Origin: Jeongeupia wiesaeckerbachi | GTDB lineage: Bacteria > Pseudomonadota > Gammaproteobacteria > Burkholderiales > Chitinibacteraceae | DNA length: 64,000 nucleotides | NCBI RefSeq assembly: GCF_050916355.1 | Contig: NZ_CP136946.1 | Location: forward strand, 2,356,001-2,420,000 | Direction: 5' to 3' | Part shown: positions 41,985 to 49,939 of the stretch, one piece after another | Position numbering within the stretch: the first letter of the stretch is position 1 | Layout of the letters: every line of letters starts with the position of its first letter | Translations under genes and position numbers: made by a program | Notes under the pieces: model-generated | The model's database searches: none | What the model was told of the DNA's origin: nothing | The model's input: the letters and a program-made list of their open reading frames with translations, nothing else

Positions 41985-43283
41985 ATGGGTTTCCAACAAG
42001 GTTTGAGCGGTCTGAATGCGTCGTCGAAGAGTCTCGACGTCATCGGCAACAACATCGCCAACGCCAGCACGGTCGGCTTCAAGGGCTCGCGTGCCGAGTT
42101 CTCCGACATCTACGCAGCGACCTTCGCCAACTCGGGCACGCTCGCCGGCATCGGTTCGCGGCTCGATAGCGTTGCGCAGCAGTTCGGCCAGGGCAATATC
42201 AGCACCACGAGCAATCCGCTCGATCTGGCGATTACCGGCAACGGCTTTTATCGCGTGGTCGATCCGAACGGCAGCGTCAGCTACTCCCGCAACGGCCAGT
42301 TCCAGCTCGACCGTAATGGCTACATCGTCAACGGCAACCAGATGCTGACGGGCTGGCCGGTCGATGCACGCAGCGGCCTGCTGAACAAGGGCGGTGTGCC
42401 GCAACCGTTGCAGCTGACCGTCGGTAACGTCGGCGCCAGCGCGACCGGTGCATCGGGTCTGGCCAATGCCGGTCTGGCGATGATCACCAATCTGGACGGT
42501 TCCAAGCCCATCATCGACCGCGCCGCACCGCCGACCGGCGTCGGCCCGATCAATGTGCAGGACCCGACCACCTACACCGATGCGACGACCGCCAGCGTTT
42601 ACGATGCACAGGGCGTGCGCCATTCGCTGACGTTCTACTTCACCAAGACCAGCACCAACCAGTGGGAAGTGCAGACGTCGTTCGACGGCGCCAACCCGGT
42701 GCCGGCTACCGGCAGCGGCGGCGCACAGGCTTACCTGTATTTCGACGGCAACGGCAAGCTCGACACCACGTCGAACCCGGCAACCAATGCCGCCGGCTTC
42801 ACCTTCACCACGGCGCTGGCCGCACCGAACGGCGCAACCAGCCCGTTCAGCTTCCCGGTGTCGTTTGCCAAGAGCACCCAGTTCGGTAGCGCTTTCGGCG
42901 CGACCTACACGCAGGACGGCTACGCCGACGGCATGCTGACCGGCATCAGCGTCGACAAATCCGGCGTCATCGTCGGCTCGTACTCGAACAGCCAGACCAA
43001 GGTGATCGGTCAGGTCGTGCTGGCGAATTTTGCCAACGTCCAGGGCTTGCAGCCGCTGGGCGACAACCGCTGGGGCGAAACCTTCGCGTCGGGCGCGGCC
43101 AACGTCGGCGATCCGGGATCGAGCAACCTCGGCGGGCTGCAGTCGTCGGCGCTCGAAGATTCGAACGTCGACCTGACCGGCGAGCTCGTCAACCTGATCA
43201 CTGCGCAGCGCAATTACCAAGCCAACGCCAAGACGATTTCGGCGCAGGACACGATCCTGCAAACCCTGGTGAACCTTGGCTAA
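41985..43283 (+). CDS. flgE: Flagellar hook protein FlgE
   Basis: A 432-residue hook subunit. The N-terminal GLSGLNASSKSLDVIGNNIA and C-terminal LVNLITAQRNYQANAKTISA are the D0 helices. The middle holds the surface domain with the usual Gly/Ser/Thr/Asn composition. It is followed by a large imperfect hairpin before flgF. Confidence 0.97.
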   Translation: MGFQQGLSGLNASSKSLDVIGNNIANASTVGFKGSRAEFSDIYAATFANSGTLAGIGSRLDSVAQQFGQGNISTTSNPLDLAITGNGFYRVVDPNGSVSYSRNGQFQLDRNGYIVNGNQMLTGWPVDARSGLLNKGGVPQPLQLTVGNVGASATGASGLANAGLAMITNLDGSKPIIDRAAPPTGVGPINVQDPTTYTDATTASVYDAQGVRHSLTFYFTKTSTNQWEVQTSFDGANPVPATGSGGAQAYLYFDGNGKLDTTSNPATNAAGFTFTTALAAPNGATSPFSFPVSFAKSTQFGSAFGATYTQDGYADGMLTGISVDKSGVIVGSYSNSQTKVIGQVVLANFANVQGLQPLGDNRWGETFASGAANVGDPGSSNLGGLQSSALEDSNVDLTGELVNLITAQRNYQANAKTISAQDTILQTLVNLG

Positions 43284-43324
43284 AACCTGACTCATTAGGC
43301 GGCTGCGCCTGCTGAGCCAGGTTT
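43283..43324 (+). repeat. Large hairpin between flgE and flgF (repeat copy C)
   Basis: The left arm 43283-43301 (AAACCTGACTCATTAGGCG) pairs with 43306-43324 around a GCTG loop, with two mismatches and one G-T pair in 19. Its core AGGCGGCTGCGCCTGC is shared with copy A at 34837. It starts on the last base of the flgE stop and has no T-run, so it is more likely an mRNA stability or processing element than a full terminator. Confidence 0.65.
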
Positions 43325-43354
43325 GGATCCCTTGAATCCAGACTGGAAAAAAAC

Positions 43355-44092
43355 ATGGATCGGCTGATCTACACCGCGATGTCCGGCGCCAAGCACACGA
43401 TGCTGCGGCAGAACACCATTTCGAACAATCTGGCCAATGCGCAGACGCCGGGTTTCCGTTCCGAGCTGGCGGCGTTCCGCGCCTTGCCGGTGCTCGGCGG
43501 CGGGTTGTCGACCCGCGCTTTCGTCACCGAGCAGACCACCGGTGCCGATTTCACGCCGGCGCCGCTGATGCAGACCGGCCGCGAGCTCGATGCCGCGATC
43601 GACGGCGACGGCTGGTTTACCGTGCAGACCGGCACCGGCGAGGCGTACACGCGTAACGGCAGCTTCGAGATCGACGCGGCCGGCTTGCTGAAAACACGCA
43701 GCGGTGCGGTCGTGCTCGGCGAAAACGGCCCGATCACGATTCCCGAGAACACCCGGATCACCATCGGCCCGGACGGCACCATCAGCGGCGTGTCGCTCGA
43801 CGACGTCACGCAGAACAACGATCTGGGCCGGCTCAAACTCGTCAATCCGGCGGTGGCCGGGCTCGAGCGCGGCAGCGACGGACTCTTCCGCGAGCGCTCG
43901 GGCGAGACCGCGCCGGCGTCGGCCGAGGTGAAACTGGCCGGCGGCATGCTCGAAGGCAGCAACGTCAATCCGGTGGCCGAACTGGTCAACATGATCTCGG
44001 CGCAGCGTCAGTACGATGTGCAGATCCAGCTGCTGCAAAAAGCCAATGACAATGCCCGCGCCGCGTCGCAGGTAATGGCGTTCAACGCCTGA
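43355..44092 (+). CDS. flgF: Flagellar proximal rod protein FlgF
   Basis: A 245-residue rod protein. GAKHTMLRQNTISNNLANAQ followed by TPGF at the N-terminus and LVNMISAQRQYDVQIQLLQK at the C-terminus define it. It begins MDRLIYTAMSG, typical of FlgF. It lies 71 nt after flgE, the widest internal gap of this operon, filled by the hairpin described separately. Confidence 0.97.
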   Translation: MDRLIYTAMSGAKHTMLRQNTISNNLANAQTPGFRSELAAFRALPVLGGGLSTRAFVTEQTTGADFTPAPLMQTGRELDAAIDGDGWFTVQTGTGEAYTRNGSFEIDAAGLLKTRSGAVVLGENGPITIPENTRITIGPDGTISGVSLDDVTQNNDLGRLKLVNPAVAGLERGSDGLFRERSGETAPASAEVKLAGGMLEGSNVNPVAELVNMISAQRQYDVQIQLLQKANDNARAASQVMAFNA

Positions 44093-44120
44093 TCAATCCC
44101 TATAAGAATACGGAACCGCC

Positions 44121-44906
44121 ATGATTCGCTCGCTCTGGACCGCCAAGACCGGCATGGACGCCATGCAGATGAACGTCGACGTCATCTCGAACAACCTGGC
44201 GAACGTCAACACCAACGGCTTCAAGCGCCAGCGCGCGGTGTTCGAGGACCTGCTCTATGTGAATCTGCGCCAGCCCGGTGCATCGACCAGCCAGCAGACG
44301 CAGCTGCCGACCGGGCTGCAGCTCGGTACCGGTGTGAAACCGGTCGGCACCGCGCGCATCTTCACCCAGGGCAATCTGCAGCTCACCGACGGCAACCTGG
44401 ACATGGCCATCAACGGCCAGGGCTTCTTCCAGATTTCGCTGCCGGACGGCAATACCGCCTACACGCGGGATGGTTCGTTCCAGGTCGACAATCAGGGCAA
44501 TGTCGTCACCGCCAGCGGATATCAGCTGCAGCCGGCGCTGCAGGTGCCGCAGGGCACGACCAGCGTGACCATCGGCAAGGATGGCACCGTGTCGGCCGTG
44601 ATCAACAATGCCACGTCGGCGCCGGTGCAGCTCGGTACGATCCAGCTGGCGAGCTTCATCAACCAGGGTGGCCTGCAGTCGGTCGGCGACAACCTGATGC
44701 TGGAAACCGCCGCGTCGGGCGCGCCCAATATCGGCCAGCCGGGCAGCAACGGCCTCGGCGCGATCAATCAGGGCTATGTCGAAACGTCGAACGTCAACGT
44801 CACCGAAGAACTCGTGAACCTGATCGAGGCGCAGCGCGCCTACGAGATCAACTCGCGCGCGGTGAAGACGTCGGATGAAATGCTGCAACGTCTGTCGAAC
44901 CTGTAA
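44121..44906 (+). CDS. flgG: Flagellar distal rod protein FlgG
   Basis: A 261-residue FlgG of the usual length. SLWTAKTGMDAMQMNVDVIS with NNLANVNTNGFK at the N-terminus and ELVNLIEAQRAYEINSRAVK at the C-terminus are strongly conserved. It forms the distal rod passing through the P and L rings. Confidence 0.98.
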   Translation: MIRSLWTAKTGMDAMQMNVDVISNNLANVNTNGFKRQRAVFEDLLYVNLRQPGASTSQQTQLPTGLQLGTGVKPVGTARIFTQGNLQLTDGNLDMAINGQGFFQISLPDGNTAYTRDGSFQVDNQGNVVTASGYQLQPALQVPQGTTSVTIGKDGTVSAVINNATSAPVQLGTIQLASFINQGGLQSVGDNLMLETAASGAPNIGQPGSNGLGAINQGYVETSNVNVTEELVNLIEAQRAYEINSRAVKTSDEMLQRLSNL

Positions 44907-44930
44907 AAATCTGAAGGGAAAGGAAGCAAG

Positions 44931-45608
44931 GTGAAGGCTCTCGCGCGTGTATTAGCAGTGGTCATGGCGGCGTTATTGTCGGCATGCGCATCGATGCAGC
45001 CGCAGATCGTCTCGGCGCCGACGACGGCCAGGCCGTTGCCGCCGGTGACGACGCAGCAAAATCCCGGGGCGATTTTCCAGACGACGTCGTCGCGGATGCT
45101 GTTCGAAGAGCGCGTCGCGCGCTATGTCGGCGACACGCTGACGATCCAGATTGAGGAAAACCTCAGTGCCAGCAACTCGTCGACCAGCAGTGCCAACCGC
45201 GACGGTAGCGCCAAGGTCGGCGGCTCGGGCGATCTGCCTTACTTCCCGGGCGCGCTGAGCAAGTTCTTCGATGCCAACGTCAGCATGTCGAGCGGCAATA
45301 CCTTCTCGGGCAAGGGCGCGACCAACAACAGCAATACGCTGCGCGGCATTCTGGCGGTGACGGTGATCGAGGTGCTGCCCAACGGCAACCTGATCGTCGG
45401 CGGCGAAAAGCAGATTGCCGTCAACGGCTACCAGAACGCTTGGCGCTTCACCGGCGTCGTCAATCCGTTCGATATCAAGACCGGCAACGTCGTGTCGTCG
45501 ACGCGTGTCGCCGATGCCCGGATCGAGCAGGTCGGGCAGGGCGCGATCGCCGATGCCAATTCGGTCGGCTGGTTGCAGCGGCTGTTCCTCAACGTGATGC
45601 CGTTCTGA
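44931..45608 (+). CDS. flgH: Flagellar L-ring lipoprotein FlgH
   Basis: A 225-residue lipoprotein with lipobox LSAC (C19). The domain matches FlgH: DTLTIQIEENLSASNSS, TNNSNTLRGILAVTVIEVLP and NGNLIVGGEKQIAVN. It forms the bushing in the outer membrane. The start is GTG 44931 behind AAGGAA. Its TGA overlaps an ATG in the flgI frame (TGATG at 45606). Confidence 0.97.
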   Translation: MKALARVLAVVMAALLSACASMQPQIVSAPTTARPLPPVTTQQNPGAIFQTTSSRMLFEERVARYVGDTLTIQIEENLSASNSSTSSANRDGSAKVGGSGDLPYFPGALSKFFDANVSMSSGNTFSGKGATNNSNTLRGILAVTVIEVLPNGNLIVGGEKQIAVNGYQNAWRFTGVVNPFDIKTGNVVSSTRVADARIEQVGQGAIADANSVGWLQRLFLNVMPF

Positions 45609-45631
45609 TGGGGTACGTGATGGGGGCCAGC

Positions 45632-46729
45632 ATGAAAAAATGGATCGTGGCGCTGTCGGCGCTGGGCATGCTGGCGGCTTTGCCGGCGCAGGCACAGAAA
45701 CTGCGCGAGCTGGCGTCAATCGCCGGCGTGCGTGACAACCAGCTGATCGGTTACGGCCTTGTCGTCGGCCTCGACGGCAGCGGCGACCAGACGACGCAGA
45801 CGCCGTTCACCGTGCAGTCGGTGATCAATATGCTCAACAACCTCGGTATCCAGGTGCCGACCGGCGGCAATCTGCAATTGAAGAACGTCGCCGCGGTGAC
45901 CGTGACGGCAACCTTGCCGGCGTTCGCCCGCCCGGGCCAGCCGCTCGACGTGACCGTCTCGTCGATCGGCAACGCCAAGAGCCTGCGTGGTGGCACGCTG
46001 GTGCTGACGCCGTTGAAGGGCGCCGACGGCCAGACCTACGGCATGGCGCAGGGCAATATCATCATTCCGGGCGCCGGTGCATCGGCAGCGGGCAGCAGCG
46101 TGACGATCAACTCGCTCGCTGCCGGGCGGATTCCGAACGGCGCCACGGTCGAGCGTGCGGTGCCGAATACGATGAACAACAGCGAGTTCGTCCAGCTCGA
46201 ACTGCTGACGACCGATTTCACCACGGCCAGCCGCATGGTCGACGCGATCAACCGCAACTTCGGCCCGGTGGCCGCCGCGCTCGACGGTCGCGTCGTTCAG
46301 GTGCGGGCGCCGCAGGACGCCAACCAGCGCGTCGCCTTCCTCGGCCGGCTCGAAAACATCGACGTCAATCCGGCGCCAGCCATCGCCAAGGTCATCATCA
46401 ACGCCCGGACCGGGTCGGTCGTGATGAACCAGTCGGTCGAGATCGATCCGTGCGCGGTGTCGCATGGCAACCTGACGGTGACGATCACGACCGACAACCA
46501 GGTGGTGCAACCGAACCCGCTGGCCGGTGGCCGTACCCGGACCGTGGCCAATGCCGACGTGCAGATCCAGTCCGACTCGGGCGGTGTGGTTCGCTTGCCG
46601 AAAGCGGCCAACCTGCGCGACGTCGTCCGCGCCCTCAACGCCGTCGGCGCCACGCCGCAGGATCTGCTGTCTATCCTGCAGGCGATGAAGGCGGCGGGCA
46701 GCCTGAAGGCCGAGCTTGAGGTGATCTGA
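45632..46729 (+). CDS. flgI: Flagellar P-ring protein FlgI
   Basis: A 365-residue periplasmic ring protein with a Sec signal (MKKWIVALSALGMLAALPAQA). Conserved segments are LIGYGLVVGLDGSGDQT near the start and GGVVRLPKAANLRDVVRALN near the end. In-frame ATGs at 45608 (overlapping the flgH stop) and 45620 would add 8 or 4 residues; 45632 gives the most standard signal peptide. It is the last gene before the flgJ promoter region. Confidence 0.96.
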   Translation: MKKWIVALSALGMLAALPAQAQKLRELASIAGVRDNQLIGYGLVVGLDGSGDQTTQTPFTVQSVINMLNNLGIQVPTGGNLQLKNVAAVTVTATLPAFARPGQPLDVTVSSIGNAKSLRGGTLVLTPLKGADGQTYGMAQGNIIIPGAGASAAGSSVTINSLAAGRIPNGATVERAVPNTMNNSEFVQLELLTTDFTTASRMVDAINRNFGPVAAALDGRVVQVRAPQDANQRVAFLGRLENIDVNPAPAIAKVIINARTGSVVMNQSVEIDPCAVSHGNLTVTITTDNQVVQPNPLAGGRTRTVANADVQIQSDSGGVVRLPKAANLRDVVRALNAVGATPQDLLSILQAMKAAGSLKAELEVI

Positions 46730-46866
46730 TCACGCCGGCGCTTTGGCGCTGCTGCGATGCGCCTTGTTTCGGCCCGTGCTCGGGGGTGTCCAAAGGCGGG
46801 GATGCGGACTGCAATACGCACCGGTTTCTGCGCTTTGGCACATTTGGCGAAAAGGTCTGTCTTGGT

Positions 46867-46893
46867 TTGAACCTCAATTGAAGCGAGGTTCAA
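46867..46893. other. Inverted repeat upstream of flgJ promoter
   Basis: TTGAACCTC (46867-46875) and GAGGTTCAA (46885-46893) form a perfect 9-bp inverted repeat with a 9-nt loop, 7 nt before the sigma-54 element. It may be an operator or a weak terminator for flgI. Confidence 0.5.
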
Positions 46894-46899
46894 TTTGTC

Positions 46900-46916
46900 A
46901 GGCACAGCATTTGCTT
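46900..46916 (+). promoter_or_regulatory. Sigma-54 promoter of flgJ
   Basis: AGGCACA-GCAT-TTGCTT has GG (46901) and GC (46913) 12 nt apart, a full TTGC at -12, and GGCAC at -24; only the outer bases differ from consensus. Transcription would begin near 46926, leaving a leader of about 23 nt before the flgJ ATG. Confidence 0.8.
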
Positions 46917-46948
46917 ATAAACGGCGGTAGCCTTGCCGTGGTTTTCTC

Positions 46949-47929
46949 ATGCTGACCCGTACTCCCGTTTCAACCGTGCAGGATTTCGCCGCCGATGTGC
47001 GCGGTGTCGATGCCTTGCGCCAGACGGCCAAAACGTCGCCGAAGGCCGCCGCGCACGCGGTGGCGCAACAGTTCGAAAGCCTGCTGATGCAGCAACTGGT
47101 CAAGTCGATGCGCGACGCATCGCCGCATTACGACGAGTTGCAGTCGTCGTCGACCGATCTGTACCGCGGTTTGTACGACCAGCAGATGGCGCTGACGCTG
47201 GCCAAGCGTGGCGGCGTCGGGCTGGCCGGTTCCATCGAGCGGCAGATCGAGGTCATGCAGAATCCGGCCTTGCTGAAGACGGTGCAGCGGCACCAGTCGC
47301 GGCAACAGGGCGAACTGGCACCGGTGACCGGCGGCAGTGTGGCGGCAAATTCTGCCGCTTCGGCGGCCGGCCGTGACGGGATGGTCGGGCAATACTTTGC
47401 CGCTTCGGCGGCAGGCCGTGGCGGGACCCGGGGTAATGACTTCTCTGCTTCGGCCGTGACCGGCGGTGGCTTTGTCGACAAGGTGCTGGCTGCCGCCAAG
47501 TCGGTGGCGCCGACGCTCGGCGTCGCACCGCAGCTGCTGCTGGCGCATGCGGCGCTGGAAACCGGCTGGGGCAAGAAGCCGATCCGCGATGCGGCCGGTG
47601 GCGACAGTCACAACCTGTTCGGCATCAAGGCGAGCAAGGACTGGCAGGGCAAGACCGTCGACGTGATGACGACCGAGTACGTCGATGGCGTGGCGCAGAA
47701 GCGGGTCGAGTCATTCCGCGCCTACGATTCGTACACCGACGCGCTGGCCGATTACGCCGGGCTGATCCGTCGCCGCTTCGGCGAAGCGGTCGGCAAGGGC
47801 GAGGATGCGCTCGGCTTTGCTCGCGCGCTGCAGGCCAAGGGCTACGCCACCGATCCGCAGTACGCCGACAAGTTTGCCTCGGTGGCACGCCGGATCGGCC
47901 GACAATTGAACGGCGCCGCCTCAAGTTAA
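46949..47929 (+). CDS. flgJ: Flagellar rod-cap/peptidoglycan hydrolase FlgJ
   Basis: A 326-residue two-domain FlgJ. The N-terminal rod-binding domain (about 25-110) has HAVAQQFESLLMQQLVKSMR. The C-terminal glucosaminidase/muramidase domain (about 175-320) has LLAHAALETGWGKKP and HNLFGIKA, including the catalytic Glu of ALETGWG. The protein opens the cell wall for the rod. The linker holds two and a half copies of a 15-residue repeat (AASAAGR..). It has its own sigma-54 promoter. Its stop lies inside the flgK FliA promoter. Confidence 0.95.
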   Translation: MLTRTPVSTVQDFAADVRGVDALRQTAKTSPKAAAHAVAQQFESLLMQQLVKSMRDASPHYDELQSSSTDLYRGLYDQQMALTLAKRGGVGLAGSIERQIEVMQNPALLKTVQRHQSRQQGELAPVTGGSVAANSAASAAGRDGMVGQYFAASAAGRGGTRGNDFSASAVTGGGFVDKVLAAAKSVAPTLGVAPQLLLAHAALETGWGKKPIRDAAGGDSHNLFGIKASKDWQGKTVDVMTTEYVDGVAQKRVESFRAYDSYTDALADYAGLIRRRFGEAVGKGEDALGFARALQAKGYATDPQYADKFASVARRIGRQLNGAASS

Positions 47930-47947
47930 TGCCCATCCTGCCGATAA
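47921..47947 (+). promoter_or_regulatory. FliA (sigma-28) promoter of flgKL
   Basis: TCAAGTTA (47921-47928), 11 nt, GCCGATAA (47940-47947) agrees with the sigma-28 consensus TAAAGTTT-N11-GCCGATAA at 14 of 16 bases, with a perfect -10. It overlaps the flgJ stop codon and lies 25 nt upstream of the flgK ATG. Confidence 0.87.
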
Positions 47948-47972
47948 GCAGGAGTATTCGGAGTAATCAATC

Positions 47973-49928
47973 ATGGCTTCCAGCATCTTCGGGATTGGCG
48001 TTTCCGGCCTTAACGCGGCCAACCTCGGTCTGACCGTGACGGGTCACAATATCGTCAACGGCGGTACACCGGGTTACTCGCGTCAGAACATCGTTCAGAG
48101 CGCGCCGTATCCGCAGCTCAGCGGCAGCGGTTTTGTCGGCCTCGGCGTTCGCGTCGACGAAATTCGTCGCTCTTACGACCAGTTTCTCACCCGCAACGTC
48201 CAGACCGCGCAGGCGCAGTCCAGCTATTACAACCAGCTGCTGTCGCATCTGAGCGAAGTCGACAATATCGTCGCCGACCCGACTGCCGGGGTGACGCCGG
48301 CGCTGCAGGATTTCTTCAGCGCGATCCAGAATGTCGCCACCAATCCGTCGAATGCACCGTCGCGGCAGGCGCTGCTGTCGTCGGCGCAGACGCTGGTCAA
48401 CCGCTTCCAGGTGTTCGATCAGCGACTGACCGAGCTGCGCGATAACCTCAATGGCGAACTGACCAATACCACGTCGAGCATCAACGCCATTTCCAAGCAG
48501 ATTGCCGAGCTGAACAACCAGATTGCGGTGCAGGGTGGCAGCGGCCATCCGCCCAACGATCTGCTCGACCAGCGTGACGAATTGGTCAAACAGCTCAACA
48601 CCTTTGTGAAGGCGACCGCGACCACGCAGGAAGACGGCTCGATCAACGTCTTCATCGGCAACGGCCAGAGCCTCGTCGTCGGCAACCAGCCGTTCGAACT
48701 CGGCGTCGAGGCGTCGCCGGGCGATCCGCGCCGACTGTCGATCGTCTACAAGCAGAACAATAATGTGGTGTTCCTGCCCGAGAATCAGCTGACCGGCGGC
48801 AAGTTGCAGGGATTGCTCGATTTCCGCAGCAAGACGCTCGATACCGCGCAGTCGTCGCTGAACCAGATTGCCATGGCGACCACGCAGGCGATCAATACCC
48901 AGCAGCGTGCCGGCATCGACCTGACCGGCGCACTCGGCACCGGCATGTTCGGCTTCAAGACCGATCCGGTCAGTGGCGCGCCGGTGCTCGGCTCGGTGCT
49001 GTCCAACACGGGCAATACCGGCAATGCGCAGGTGACCGGCTATGTGGCCGACGTGGGCCAGTTGACCGCGAGCAATTACGAACTGGCATTCGACGGTACC
49101 AACTACGTCGTGACCCGGCAGTCGGACAAGCAGAAAACCGTGCTGAGCCCGGCCGCGATGGCTGCGGGCCCGGTCGTCGACGGCATCAAGCTGTCGATTG
49201 CCAGCGGTTCGATGAACGCCGGCGACCGCTTCACCGTTTCACCGACCGACGGTTTCATCCGCGGCCTGTCGGTCAGCATGACCGATCCGAACCGTGTGGC
49301 CGCAGCCGGCCCGGTCATCGCGTCGGCACCGAAGACCAATACCGGCTCGCTGACGTATTCGCAGCCGGCGGTGACGGTGCCGGTGACCGATGCGACCTGG
49401 AAGCCCGGTGCTACGCTGCAGAACCCGATGACGATCAATTTCACGTCGCCGACGTCGTTCACGATTACCGATCCAGTCACTGGTCTCCCTGGCCCGGCAC
49501 AGGCCTATACCCCGGGGATGACGGTTTCGGCCAACGGCTGGTCGATGAAACTCGACGGTACGCCGGCGGCCGGCGACACCGTCAAGATCGGCCCGAACAC
49601 CAATGGCGACGCCGACGGCCGCAACGCGCTGGCGATGGCCGGGCTGCAGACGCAGAAGCTGATGAACAAGGGCTCGGTCAGCTTCCAGGATGCCTACGGC
49701 CAGATGGTGTCGGCGGTCGGTGTCCAGACCAACGACGCCAAGATCATGGCCGACGCACAGGACACCGTGCTCGGCCAGGCCGAGGATGCGCGGGCGTCGG
49801 TTGCCGGCGTCAACCTCGACGAAGAGGCGGCCAATCTGCTGCGTTACCAGCAGGCCTATCAGGCCGCCAGCAAGGTCATCCAGATTGCGCAGGAGGCTTT
49901 CCAGAGCATCCTGCAGATCGCGAACTGA
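47973..49928 (+). CDS. flgK: Hook-filament junction protein FlgK (HAP1)
   Basis: A 651-residue FlgK, longer than the 547-residue Salmonella protein, with the extra length in the variable middle. The N-terminal GVSGLNAANLGLTVTGHNIV and C-terminal NLLRYQQAYQAASKVIQIAQ are the conserved junction helices. It connects hook and filament with FlgL. It is a late gene behind a FliA promoter and is followed 11 nt later by flgL. Confidence 0.96.
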   Translation: MASSIFGIGVSGLNAANLGLTVTGHNIVNGGTPGYSRQNIVQSAPYPQLSGSGFVGLGVRVDEIRRSYDQFLTRNVQTAQAQSSYYNQLLSHLSEVDNIVADPTAGVTPALQDFFSAIQNVATNPSNAPSRQALLSSAQTLVNRFQVFDQRLTELRDNLNGELTNTTSSINAISKQIAELNNQIAVQGGSGHPPNDLLDQRDELVKQLNTFVKATATTQEDGSINVFIGNGQSLVVGNQPFELGVEASPGDPRRLSIVYKQNNNVVFLPENQLTGGKLQGLLDFRSKTLDTAQSSLNQIAMATTQAINTQQRAGIDLTGALGTGMFGFKTDPVSGAPVLGSVLSNTGNTGNAQVTGYVADVGQLTASNYELAFDGTNYVVTRQSDKQKTVLSPAAMAAGPVVDGIKLSIASGSMNAGDRFTVSPTDGFIRGLSVSMTDPNRVAAAGPVIASAPKTNTGSLTYSQPAVTVPVTDATWKPGATLQNPMTINFTSPTSFTITDPVTGLPGPAQAYTPGMTVSANGWSMKLDGTPAAGDTVKIGPNTNGDADGRNALAMAGLQTQKLMNKGSVSFQDAYGQMVSAVGVQTNDAKIMADAQDTVLGQAEDARASVAGVNLDEEAANLLRYQQAYQAASKVIQIAQEAFQSILQIAN

Positions 49929-49939
49929 GGTAGAACAAG

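Noticed and set aside
46836..46848. TGGCACA..GGC resembling a sigma-54 promoter upstream of flgJ
   Set aside because: The GG and GC elements are only 10 nt apart instead of 12; the true candidate is 46900-46916.
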